In this document: in pieces, positions 27,001 through 37,480 of the stretch
How positions within the stretch are numbered: the first letter of the stretch is position 1
Layout of the letters: each line of letters starts with the position of its first letter
Program-made: the position numbers and the translations under genes
The notes under the pieces: generated by a model
What the model was told of the DNA's origin: nothing
The model's database searches: none
Seen by the model: the letters and a program-made list of their open reading frames with translations, nothing else
NCBI GenBank assembly: GCA_021234155.1
Contig: JAJEKV010000045.1
Span: 10,176,631-10,240,630 of the forward strand
DNA: 64,000 bases
Reading direction: 5' to 3'
From: Isoetes taiwanensis
Taxonomy: Eukaryota > Streptophyta > Lycopodiopsida > Isoetales > Isoetaceae

Positions 27001-30000
27001 TTGTTGATCTTCGCTAATTGACAGATCATGTCATGGCTGTCTCCAGTTAATGTGAATCTCGAAAATTTAAGTTAAGTTGCGATTATGAAGCTGGCCTGCC
27101 ATTAAAATATAAAATGTATGCGCCACGCGAAATGAGTTAAATGCAGCCAACAAATGATCTTAAAGCCCCGATTACAAACATGACGGGGACGGCCGAGCCA
27201 TACATACATCGACAGTTCTTTTAGATTGCCCAAAAATCATTTTCATTTGTGTGTGTAGCAAAATGTTCGGTTTAACAGTCAAAGGCAATTTGCTCCATAA
27301 CGGGCAGCCAAACCGTTAACCAACATGCCACAGTTTGTTCGTTATTTCAATCCGCAATATTTCCACTTTCATTCGCGGTCTCCACAACAGCACACCATAA
27401 ATGCACCACGCTTCATTACCGCGCTAATGTCGCTATCATGCTTTGTTCTATTTATTTCGTGTTTTAGTATCTCTAGAGAGGAGTTCAAAACACGCTCGCG
27501 ATCTACCATGCGGCGGGGATATGTGCCATCGTTAGCAGAAGGGGTGAAACCCCCTCGCATATGGACATCTTAAAAGGGCTGGGATTCTTTCGGTCGTGCT
27601 CACTAGATAAAGTGCAAAAATGCTCGTAGACTTCGCCTATCGCATGCAGTTTTAAAATCGTGGGTCCAAAATTCTTTCAAAAGAGCCGCATGAAGCATCA
27701 GTGAACTTCGTGTTGATTGCGCCGCTTTGCGGTTTCTTAGAATTACCTGAATAAAACATGAGTCCACATAATGAGTTGCCTTTGCTGATCGGGATCTCCA
27801 TATGTCCGGTCGTCCAGTGCGTGCTGCTCTGTCGCCGCACAGCCGACTACATGCTGGGGAGACAGCGTTCGTGCTGGTGTTCCGCCAACCGTCGCTGCCA
27901 GTAAATCGGCGCTGACGCGGGACGCCGTGCCGGCCCCGAATCGGCAGTTCCCGGTGTTGTGTGCGATAATGCTGTGGAATAGTGCGCTGTATTTTGAAAA
28001 ATGGATTTGCGATGGGTTTCTGTTGCTACTGAGAATATGCCTCCAGCATGCTGGAAAAATCGCCAAATGTCAAACGCGTCATTCATGCGACGTTGCCCGC
28101 CCCAGGTTACGAAGCGATACCGCAGAAGTATGGTCGTCAGGGACGCGCCAGATTTCAAAAACGGACGGCGATTGCCCCGCTTTCCTGCAGCCCATCCTCG
28201 CTTGATGCACACCCGCCCTCTTTCATGTGATCCCAAATACGGTGCTCCCAGAGTAAAATGGTGGTCAATTACTTTATGAGTTTCTTCATTATATATTCTG
28301 GGAAATTAAAACATCGCCGCACCGACCAGTGTGTCTGGCGGTCAAACATTGCTTGCTGCTGGCGATATTCTTCACTGCTGCTGAAGCCGCTATTGTTCAT
28401 CTCGCAAATTGTCGCACGTAGCAGTATTTCGCACATATCAATTACCGCTATGTAACGTTGTTAATCAATGCACAATACGAGCGGCTGTATCTTCTGTGAC
28501 ACGCTGGCATTCAGCTATGATTTTCGTTGCTAGCTCATTTCAATACCGAGACCGCATAGCCACGTATTTGTTCAATTGTTATGGCTCAATGAAATCATGA
28601 CGCTCTGCGCGGCAGAACGCTCTACGATTTCGGATGTAATATGTTCACAAGAAGCGGCGGGTGTCGCCACACATTATTTCAGCCGCCAGCCTTGCCTCCT
28701 AATATTATACTCAATACTGAAGCGTAGGTTGGAGATATGTTCCGTTGAAATAACACAAGATTGTTTCTTAGCGCGTACTTGCATATGACATTTTACCGCT
28801 TATATACCGTAAAAGAGAGGTTGCCGTTACTGATGTTAGTTGAAGCTTCTTGATGCTCTTTTTACAAAAGCATTTTTGTTTATATGTTTTTGCTCTTTTG
28901 TTATTGTTTTTCCTTTATTTAAAGGTCAGCGGTATAGTCGTTACGTACAAGGTCAGCTGCATCGTAATACAATAGTTCAGAATGACGCTCTAAAGTCGCA
29001 GCAAATTCGTGGGATCGCAGGTCTATTACGTACTGGACACATTTCGAGAACCAGAAATTAACGAAAGTTACATTTTGTGGTCATTACAAAACGTTATAAC
29101 CGGCTAATAAGCGGCTAATAATTGTTAAATGCGCTTGAATATGGCTTCGAAATATCACTCTGAGCATCATGGCTCATAAAGTGAAATCTTCACTTTGTGT
29201 TAGCAATTTTGCCCGACAGTCGGCCTTAGCTGGCATATATTTACATGTGATTTTGTTATATGTCGTTTCAAACACTGCTAACTATTATTGTCGCCGACAA
29301 TTTGTTCCATCCGGGGCCCGCCGGTACCGCATCTGGTTGGGGACGGCAGAGTTCTTCTATTAAGAAAAGTGAAAGTTTCTTTACGCCTATTTCCCATAAA
29401 AATTTATCGCGATTTCATCGATCGGTTTAAGATTTTCTTCGACGTGTTTATTGCACGCTGGCGCCTGGCTCCTCGTGAACCAACACCCATTTCCACTGTT
29501 CTGCTTCATTTATTCATTTCAGTTTTTATATTTCACTTCACAAAATACGAAGCAAAATTGAATATTGTGATTGTGAATTTAGAACAAGTGAAGGACAATA
29601 TTTGGGGATTATAGTGCTAACGGTGCCAGCGTATTCAGAAGCATAGACCGTGCTACCGGATATACGCTGCCAGAACGTTATCATCGCTAACCATGTCGTC
29701 GGAAGCGTAGCTACATAGTCAAATGCTGTAGTCGTATAGAGATACAGTTCGAAGTTAATGGTCAAAGGGCGTACGGACAAAGCCGCCGTGCGTCAGCGTA
29801 ATTCTTTCAAATATGTCAATTTATGTCGTCGCATGTTAGTAAAGATGGGCCGCGAAAATGAATTATCTCATTGACGATCACATCGTGCCTCTAAATCTTC
29901 TGTATCATCTTTACTTTGCCGAGATGAGCGATTCTATATTTTGGTTTTATCATTCATGTCGCTCGAGGCATGCATTCCTTTCTGCAGGTCATCATATTTT

Positions 30001-30071
30001 TGAGCGCGCCATATATATAGTTTATTTTCTTTTGAACATACAAACCATTAAAAGCGCGAGTTCTCTGAGTT
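24021..30071 (-). other. Left arm, mirror of about 34.57-42.3 kb; no readable gene
   Basis: Fixed between the microsatellite and the 34.4-kb tandem repeat anchors. No frame shows a domain. Frames at 25,380-25,805 and 27,743-28,236 are open by chance in corrupted, GC-raised sequence. Confidence 0.7.
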
Positions 30072-30239
30072 GTGTAAAGACATTGCTGAAACAAAGGCGC
30101 TGGTCAGTGGTTTTGGTTTGTTTTGAAAAACACTGAAATAATACTGCTCTTTTGTGTCAATGTGTTGTAACAATAGTTGAACAAAGTGTTACGGGCGGTT
30201 TTTACTATTTACAAAAACAACACTTCGAACAATACCTTG
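30072..30239 (-). repeat. Anchor: mirror of the 91-bp tandem repeat at 34,377-34,566
   Basis: GTGTAAAGACA, GAAACAAAGGC, TCAGTGGTTTT, AAAAACA, AATGTGTTGTAACAATAGTTGA, TACAAAAACAACACTT and AACAATACCTTG follow the order of the reverse complement of 34,391-34,564. TGTGTTGTAACAATAGTTGA is a 20-base exact match. Confidence 0.95.
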
Positions 30240-31966
30240 CCGTGCACGTGCCGGGAACCATTAACTGCCAGTAACAACATGTCACGGTTAAAGTCTTCAA
30301 CATTATATTTTAGAAAAACCAATACCAAAACAATGGCAACTTCTTTAAAACTGCCATCAGCGCATTTTCTCGCCTGACAAAATCACCTGTGTTCACTGCG
30401 CCGCTGTAACGCCATTCGCCACAAAATATACGTGGGATTTTGCCGTTCTTTCGCAAAACACAACAAAACTGGCTGATTTGACAGTTTTGGGTTCTATTTA
30501 TCAGAATCCGCGATTTCAGACCACCCATGGGTATCAGTAGTTGCATTGTTCGAAAGTGGGTCATTCTTGATAAGCCAGAAATCGCGATTTGAAGTATTAC
30601 TGCTAAAGCGTAGATAGTTAAGCGTACTTTTAGAGGTATCATATTGACTTCGCAGTTTACTTCGTGCTTCAATCACGTTGTAGGATGAGTCAATAGCAAA
30701 TACGTAATCACATAAAAGCATTAATAATTACTATTTTCAAAAACAACTGTTTGCAAGATGAATGTCTGTTTAATATATAAAGCAATATCTCCGTCGGTAG
30801 CTCAGCGCCTCGAAGATTCTGACGATTATTTATTCTTGATCTATTGATTACCCTCCATGCGGTTTAAAAACATGTTGGCGATGCCCCAACTATGCCGAGC
30901 TCGTTATCGACGTATTTCCGTGATGGTGCGCAGCATTATCTTCTGCATTACTGGCTCGCTGCCAGCGTTAGCAGCCATTACGCTATCGGCGTTTCAAATA
31001 GCTTCGACTTCTTTTTGCGTCAGGTTTTGCGCAGCCGGGATAGGCCATATCTTTTTCATGCTGGAAATATGCCTTCACCCGTCTCTGATCATCTTCGGTT
31101 CCACGGCGAAGCACCGTTACGCAGCCTTTATTCGAGACAGTCGACCGTTATCGCGACGCATTCCCACCGGGCTTAAAGATGCATCTTCGCCGCAATGGCT
31201 TTTACGCTTCAGCCTGGGGATCACTATTTTGCAAACGTCGCCATCTCACGCCGCAGTTTTGCTGTTGCAGCTCACATTGCCAGCGCCTGCCCAGGCTTGT
31301 CAGCCGCTTTTCCCGCATCCCGGGCGGCGCCGACAAGTACACTTAACCAACATCGAATTGTTCCCGCATGATAATCGATATTTCGAGATATTGCGGGTAG
31401 TTTGCATATGCGCAACACCAGAATGAGATGAATGAACAGTTCGCTGCTTTTGTTCCGTTACGCGGTGCCCCCACTACAATACAAGTATGTCGGGGCGAGC
31501 CCATCAACATGCAACAAGCAGTATACCAATATTTCGGAATAAGTAAGCCACCAAGTTTGTGAACAATCGGCGAATGTTATCTCTCGTCTTCAACTTTCAA
31601 TCTGTTTTGCAGCACCAACCGCCGATGCCATCATCACGCCATGACTAGCAACTACAAATATTGAATTTCAGTTTTTACTTTTTGTCCATGCTTTTGATAG
31701 AGCCTTCTCGCAATTATCATGCTCGGCTACGTATTTGAGCCGGTCGTATTTTGATGTGCCGGACGGTTATATTTCGGAGTCGAGCCGCAGACGTTTGGTA
31801 TTTCAGCCAGTTAACATCAAATAGTACAAGTTCGAGTTAATTGAGAAGACAGCTGCATAGAGCCGAAAGACAGCCGCGAAAGGTGCACTAAGCGTACGCA
31901 CGTGTTAAGGGCCTGGGGCCGCACAGTTATAGCGAGCCTGGTCTCAAATGTTAAAGCAGCGTAGTT
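30240..31966 (-). other. Left arm next to the axis; mirror of about 32.15-34.35 kb
   Basis: Although close to the axis, most of this piece is strongly garbled and GC-raised (30,890-31,340), where it should reflect the duplicated region at 33.0-33.5 kb. The 189-codon open frame at 30,857-31,426 has no family signature and no counterpart frame in the right arm, so it is not a gene. Confidence 0.7.
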
Positions 31967-32145
31967 ATCAAGTTGATGGAAAGTATCCAGCAATTATGGC
32001 CGCAATATTTGGTTGGTGCAAACACAGCTGAGATATGCGTTATAGCTACCTTGGAATAAAATAGCTTTATATCTATATAATGTGTTTGCACCAACCTAAA
32101 AGATGTTGCATTATGAATTGCTAGTTAAGCTTCCATCAACTTGAT
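31967..32145. repeat. Axis of the window-scale palindrome
   Basis: GGTTGGTGCAAACACA at 32,011-32,026 is the exact reverse complement of 32,081-32,096. Further out, 31,967-31,980 (ATCAAGTTGATGGA) pairs with 32,132-32,145. Between the 16-mers the 54-base spacer keeps partly complementary pieces (32,032-32,047 against 32,061-32,080), leaving an apparent turn of about 12 bases near 32,049-32,060. No hairpin-adaptor sequence that I recognise lies at the turn, and the arms run into it without a third sequence. This suits a snap-back or strand-switch junction made during DNA preparation or amplification, or complement-strand entry into the pore. Confidence 0.93.
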
Positions 32146-33031
32146 GCTCTGCATTGCTTGGAGCTAGAACCCCGAAAAGAAAGAAGTTAGTCCATAAGGA
32201 ACAATATATTTAATTTATAGCTTACATTAAGAACAAACTTGCCTTGGGTGCACCTTCAAATCCGAGTATTGCCTTTTTCACAATCCAACCATTCCTCCCC
32301 CACCAACCCATAATGCACACCCACGCCGTAATGTCCCACTAAAACACCCCCGCAATTCCCCCACCCAAATGAGCTCAAATATAAAAGTTCAACATCAAAA
32401 TCTGACCAAATACATATGAGCATGTCACTGGCTGGCTTCTAAAGGCAAATTTCAAAAAGCAAGGAGATTAAAATTAAAAACAAGGAAGTCAATGTATAGT
32501 TATAGTCATGACGAATGATTAACATCATGAGTTGGGTTGCTCTACAAACCTAGATTGAAGTTGAATTGAAGTGCTTATTCATGATTGTTCTACAAACTTG
32601 AATTGAAGCCCTTATTTCAAAAATATTGAGTAGAACATACTCTTGTTCATGTTGCTGATGAGCCCAAGCCCATTCTCTTATGTGCAATTCTGAATAAGGG
32701 CTCAGATGAAAATCGCATTAAAAGCTAGCTAGGCTATTCATTCATCTCAGACTCCTATTATCGAAAGTTGAGAGTGGGTATCGACATATGCAACCACCCA
32801 CAATGAAACACATACAGGAATATCCATATCATCCGAACCCAAACAATTCTGGCCAGATGTTGGTTAAGTACTTGTTTCCAGAGCTTATCGCCGGATTAAA
32901 ACTCCTACTTCTCGGATTTTCGAGGAAAAACTCCTAGTGATAAGCCCCAAGGGCTTCTGGACACAATGTAAGGCTGCAAAAAATGCTCTCACAAAGAAAA
33001 CCACTAAGCTTGAAGAGAAAGTGGATGGGTG
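32146..33031. other. Intergenic, with a small tandem duplication
   Basis: No coding signal. A short imperfect tandem duplication lies at about 32,537-32,625 (GGTTGCTCTACAAACCTAGATTGAAG followed by ATTGTTCTACAAACTTGAATTGAAG). AATAAGGGCTCAG occurs at 32,693 and again at 33,213, suggesting that the duplication at 33.0-33.5 kb may once have been larger. Confidence 0.6.
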
Positions 33032-33530
33032 GAGTCAAGAAACCGCTGAGAGAGGAGAAAACGCTGATGATGGATGAAGAACCCGTACAAAGAAGATCCC
33101 AAAATCCAACTAGAGCCCCATAAATGCATGCAATGCATGCATGCATGCAAGAGGATGATGCTCAGCCTATCTTCAGAATACCGATCCCATGGCTCTGGAC
33201 GATGGCAATCTCAATAAGGGCTCAGTGATGAAACAGAAAGATCGAGGTCAAGGTTGAAGGATGGCCGCAAGGACAAGACGAGGGAAGAACATATTCCAAC
33301 ATGGAAAAAAGATGCCAAACCGCCAAACCACGCAAGAAGACTCATCCGTACCAAACAAAAAGAGAGTCAAGGAACCGGCCGGAGAGGAGAAAACGCCGAC
33401 AAGAAAGCCAATGAAGAACCCGCAAGAAATAACGCCAAACAAAACCGTGAGCCCTTTAAAATGTATGCAAGAGATGCATGCTCAACCATCCGGAGAATAC
33501 CGAACATCCGATGGCTCAATCGATGGCATA
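33032..33530 (+). repeat. Direct duplication, two copies of about 170-180 bp
   Basis: Copy A is 33,032-33,209 and copy B 33,363-33,530. They share in order GAGTCAAG, GAGAGGAGAAAACGC, GAAGAACCC, ATGCAAGAG, ATGCTCA, AGAATACCGA, ATGGCTC and CGATGGCA. The repeat distance is about 330 bases. Copy A carries a TGCATGCA run (33,122-33,150). Both copies are purine-rich and translate to similar Glu/Lys-rich peptides in one + frame (REEKT in A, GEEKT in B; later MQEDDAQP against MQEMHAQP). They could be a duplicated exon or a gag-like tract, but I recognise no family. Confidence 0.7.
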
Positions 33531-34376
33531 GTTTGGAATGCATCCATAGCATGTTTTTTTATGGCACCAAACCTAACCTTCATATTTTATGGAGGGTGAA
33601 TCAATAGATCAAAGGCATCATCATCATGATAATCAAAAGATCTCAAGGGAATAAAACCGTATTATATTGAGATATTGTTTCTACAATATGATGAACAAGA
33701 CCCTAACACCATCCTAAAGACAAAAGATGCTTGTTTCGAAAATGAAATGGATAATTAATGCTTTGAAATGATGATTACGTGATTTGCTATTGATGCATCC
33801 CCCAGCCAAGATTGGTTAGGAGCTTTTAGAGTAGAAAACTTTAATCGTAGTCCACCAGAATGCAATATCTAAAGTGCAGCTTCTGGAAAAGTATCCCCGC
33901 ATCCAAACTAAGGGTGAAGTGGCTTAAATCACTTCAAAGTCACGCCACAACCAATCAAAATTGTTACTCGCATAACACAATACTTGATACCATGACTTTA
34001 TAAAGATTGGTCTGAAAAGAAATCACCAGTTCCTTGCCATCATAAGAACCCCAAAATTTGCCTAATGCGGTAGTTTTTGTTGTGTTTTTGCAAAAGAACA
34101 ACTAAAAATCCATGCATATTATTATTTTGAAGGTGCTAGAATGATGTGAGTTTTTGTGCCGCTTACACAAATCCAAACACGCTGAAGTTTTTAAGGGTGG
34201 TTTGTAGACGTAAATAACGATGAAGTTTTGATGTAGTTTTTAAAAAGTTGCCATTGTTTTTAATTGTGGTTTTCTCAAAAGTATATGTAATTTTAAAGAA
34301 GACTCTACAACTGCCTTCCACACTCTTTGACATGTTGTTTTTACACAATATGATATGTAGTTAATAGAAAGTTTAA
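33531..34376. other. Intergenic, no gene seen
   Basis: AT-rich sequence with scattered GTTTTT/AAAAAC words. From about 34,070 on, the sequence shares a loose GTTGTTTTT-TACA texture with the tandem repeat that follows and may be an older, more diverged part of the same repeat. No open frame with a domain. Confidence 0.6.
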
Positions 34377-34566
34377 CACATTATTTAAACAAGGTATTGT
34401 TTCCAAGTGTTGTTTTTACAAATAGGAATAAAACCACCCATGGCCTTTTGTTTCAACTATTGTTACAACACATTATTTTTAAACTAGGTATTGTTTCAAG
34501 TGTTGTTTTTCTAAAACAAAAATAAAACCACTGATAGCCTTTGTTTCCAACTCATTGTCTTTACAC
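34377..34566. repeat. Tandem repeat, two units of about 91-98 bp
   Basis: Unit 1 (34,377-34,467) and unit 2 (34,468-34,566) each run ACACATTATTT, AAAC, GGTATTGTTT, CAAGTGTTGTTTTT, AATAAAACCAC, GCCTTTTGTTT and CAACT. The pair is reflected at 30,072-30,239, confirming that both units are in the molecule. Origin unknown. Confidence 0.85.
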
Positions 34567-34894
34567 AATAGAAGAATTTGTCGCAAATGAATCTTCGCCC
34601 TCACGCTTTGTGCTTTTTGGTTTGTATGTTCAAAGAAATAAGAAGCTATGTGATAATATGACGATATGGAATATGATATTACTATAAGAAAGGAATACAT
34701 GCCTTCGAACGACATGGATGATAAAAATATAAAAATATAGACCGCTCACATCTTTCAATAAAATTCAAGATGATTTAGAGAGATTTAAATTTTGATGTGA
34801 TCAATCAATGGGAGTAATCTCAAGACTTCAATGATTCCTTCGCCTTGCACGATGACCCTCGCGGGTATACGGAGGAATGCATATTGCCTTTGTA

Positions 34895-35115
34895 ACTTGT
34901 CCATTACGCTGTTTGATTCAGGCTTCTAGTTTGTATCTCATTCCGATACACCTGCTTGATATGTGCTTCTAGCTTGTACTCCATTGATATGGTGCTTGAT
35001 GATATAAAAGCCCATTCTAGCTAACCTAGCATTATAATCCGCCAAATATGGTGCTTGATCTATGCTTCTAATTCTAGCTAACCTCGCGCACTATAATCCC
35101 CAAATATTTGTCCTC
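34895..35115. repeat. Cluster of short direct repeats
   Basis: Two nested local duplications. GCTTCTAGTTTGTATCTCATT... at 34,922 repeats as GCTTCTAGCTTGTACTCCATT at 34,965. ATTCTAGCTAACCTAGCATTATAATCC at 35,014 repeats as ATTCTAGCTAACCTCGCGCACTATAATCC at 35,071. GGTGCTTGAT recurs throughout. It looks like slippage-type local duplication in non-coding DNA. Confidence 0.65.
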
Positions 35116-36127
35116 CTTGTTTGTTAAAAAATGGGCACCTAGAATTCTGGGGTCTAATGTGCTAGCTCAATTTTGTTTCAAGAACACCCAAGAACATTGA
35201 AAATGAAAGAAATGGAATAAAAAACTTCAAATGGATGCATGAAATAATTTTCTTGGCAAGAACAATTTCAAATGGGTGTTATTTCACGAGGGCTAAGTTT
35301 TGTAGTCAGCCATGCATAATAAGCAAATTTAGGCCAATTTTAAAATCCCTAAACTTATTCGTACAATCGGGTTGAAAATCTTAGAAATTTTACCTCCTCA
35401 ATCCAGTAGATGTCACGTAAGGGTTTACCCCAGCAAAGACGCCTTCCGAAGAATGACTGTGATAATCAAGCAGTGATAGGAGGGAAACTTTCCTTTTTTC
35501 TTAATAGAGGCACTCACCCACCGCCCTACAACCAAGGCAATACACCATCCGAGCAATAATGCTTCCAAGATTTGATGGAATAAAGTTAGATTGTCAGCAG
35601 ATAATAATAGATTATAGTGTTTCATGAAGCACAACCCTATACCTGTATCAGCCTGTAAACCCATCATCAATCCTCATCTTATTTACCGAGTTGTGAATTG
35701 TTTCTTCTTCAATCTGCCAAAATTCCTTGGTTAACTAGAAAGTAGCGTGATTTCACCAGATTTAGTTATGTCATAAGAATATATTCTTCAAAGCCATTAT
35801 ATTCCAAGCCCACATTTGAAACAATTAAACCATATTCTGCCAAAGATTTATTTCACAGCGCATATGGGTCGCCAACCCACAAATCAATCTTAACTTTCAT
35901 TAATTTCAGTTCCTGCACGTATCAAATTTCACGCGCATTGAAAAATGCCTCTCGAATCCCCTTACAAGAATTTGCTCACAAAAGATCAGCTCACAAACTA
36001 TTACTATTCTCGATACAACCGACAAGCCTATTTCAGACATGGCACACACCACCTTGGTATACAAAATGGGAAGAAAATAATCTTAAAAAGGCAAAATATA
36101 TAAAATATAAAACAAAACATAAGGCTT
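35116..36127. other. Intergenic, no gene seen
   Basis: AT-rich sequence. A minus-strand open frame of 81 codons (35,425-35,670) shows no domain and ordinary composition. Nothing else can be supported. Confidence 0.55.
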
Positions 36128-36516
36128 AAAGTAAGGAAATAGCTAAACATGTGTAAAGATGAAGCAACCTCTACACGAGGTATATAAACAGAAAACAATA
36201 TAATCATTCTACAAATTCTAGCACTTAAAGAGCAATCTTGTGTTCATTTCAAACTGCATATCTCCAATGCTATTCCGCCAATTGAGTAGGTATAGTATTA
36301 GAATAGGCCGCAGGAAAGTAAAGTAAAGAAATAGCCAAAAATAGCATGGTATGAAGCAACCACCCACCACTCTTACATGAGGCAAGTATATATTACATCA
36401 AAATCATCGCCGCCTACCTCACTTAAAGAGCAATCATGTGTTCATTTCGACCATAACAATTACCACCATACAGTATATCCCGTGCTCACTAAGCAGGTAT
36501 AGCAATAGAAAACGGC
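36128..36516. repeat. Direct tandem duplication, period about 192 bp
   Basis: Unit 1 starts AAAGTAAGGAAATAGC at 36,128 and unit 2 AAAGTAAAGAAATAGC at 36,320. Shared blocks in order include GATGAAGCAACC/TATGAAGCAACC, CTTACATGAGG/CTACACGAGG, CACTTAAAGAGCAATC, TGTGTTCATTTC and AGTAGGTATAG/AGCAGGTATAG. Two units only. No coding potential is evident. Confidence 0.8.
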
Positions 36517-36991
36517 CAGACTGCCTGACTATAATCTAGAAGGTCTAATATCATGTGTACATTGATTCTTTTAAAACGCTATAAGCTCTCGGGTAATTCC
36601 AAATTGGTCGATAAAGATAGGTGTCTCAGTAACTTCTACATTGCGTATCAGGTCACAGGAAAAATGAGAATTTAGATAGACAATAAGCACCTTTCACCGT
36701 AGTGTCATCTAACATGACCCACTCAATGCTCATAACCGTAGCGCTAAATGGGTACGCCGCTATAGTAGCACTCCACAAACAGTTCCGGAGATGAGCAGGA
36801 AGTGTTTGCTTTGAATTTCTAGGATAGCTATATAATAAGAAAAGCTCATAAGGTAGTCGACACCCGATTTACTCTAGAACCATTATTGTAAACCGCCAAA
36901 AGGAGAGACCTATGGCATCAAAGCTAAAGGGATCAAATACAAGAGGTACAACTTCCGGGTGTTTTAGAGCAAGTATCAACAAACTACCTTT

Positions 36992-37480
36992 GAAAATCCA
37001 CAAGCCGCATCCACAACCCCATGACTCCGGCTAGTTCCTTCAAGACTATTCTCTACGGTATCACTTCATAACCCTCGAACTATGAGTCGGTTACCGTTCT
37101 AACAGCATCCACGCCGAAATATAGATGACCGCTACCATCAAGTAACAAATTGAAGCGCTTTAGCATCGGGTATATTCATAATTAAATATGCCTAAAACCC
37201 ACTTGTGCCAGGGTTTGCCCTAGAATAATCACAACCATTTTCAAAATCGCAGTTTATCCACAACCCTCTATGACTAAGTTCTCTCAAGACTATTCTCAAG
37301 CAGACACTTTATAACCTCGAACTATGGTCGGTTACTCTGTCAACAGCCATTCATCGAAATGTAGGTGATCACAGCCATCGGCAACAGCCTTGAAGTAGCT
37401 TAGCATATGTCAGTATATTCCCAGCATATAGTCAAATATGCCGTAAAACCCACTTCTGTGCGAGGGTTTGCCCCCAGGGG
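36992..37480. repeat. Direct tandem duplication, period about 247 bp
   Basis: ATCCACAACCCC at 37,009 recurs as ATCCACAACCCT at 37,256. After it, in the same order, come CTATGACT, TCAAGACTATTCTC, CTCGAACTATG, TCGGTTAC, AACAGC, ATCGAAAT/GCCGAAAT, TAGATGA/TAGGTGA, TTAGCAT, AAATATGCC, TAAAACCCACTT and AGGGTTTGCCC. A unit of this size is in the range of plant satellite monomers, but only two copies are seen, so a satellite array is not shown. Confidence 0.8.

Larger units (their letters stand above)
6928..31966 (-). repeat. Left arm of a giant inverted repeat: degraded, compressed reverse complement of 32,146-63,890
   Basis: Read on the minus strand, this interval follows the right arm in order. 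Anchors (left / right): 6,928-7,181 / 63,606-63,890; 8,191-8,354 / 62,001-62,215; 16,218-16,318 / 52,042-52,165; 16,840-17,360 / 50,820-51,345; 18,286-18,913 / 48,852-49,556; 23,968-24,020 / 42,317-42,404; 30,072-30,239 / 34,391-34,564. Distance from the axis on the left divided by that on the right is 0.78-0.79 at all of them, so about one base in five has been lost evenly along 25 kb. Both transposon and unique DNA are affected alike. Inference: one arm of a fold-back read, badly base-called. Open frames inside are not genes. Confidence 0.93.

Noticed and set aside
30857-31426. 189-codon open frame (+) just left of the axis
   Set aside because: It should mirror about 32.8-33.6 kb, yet no corresponding frame exists there. 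The sequence is GC-raised base-calling noise.
1-32000. Bacterial or phage insertion, suggested by the CGCC/TTCG-rich texture
   Set aside because: No recognisable bacterial gene, ribosome-binding pattern or long coherent frame. Anchors show the same interval is the reverse complement of the plant-like right arm.
33122-33150. TGCATGCA run as a regulatory (RY-type) site cluster
   Set aside because: It is a simple alternating repeat inside one copy of a duplication with no gene next to it, so no regulatory role can be supported.
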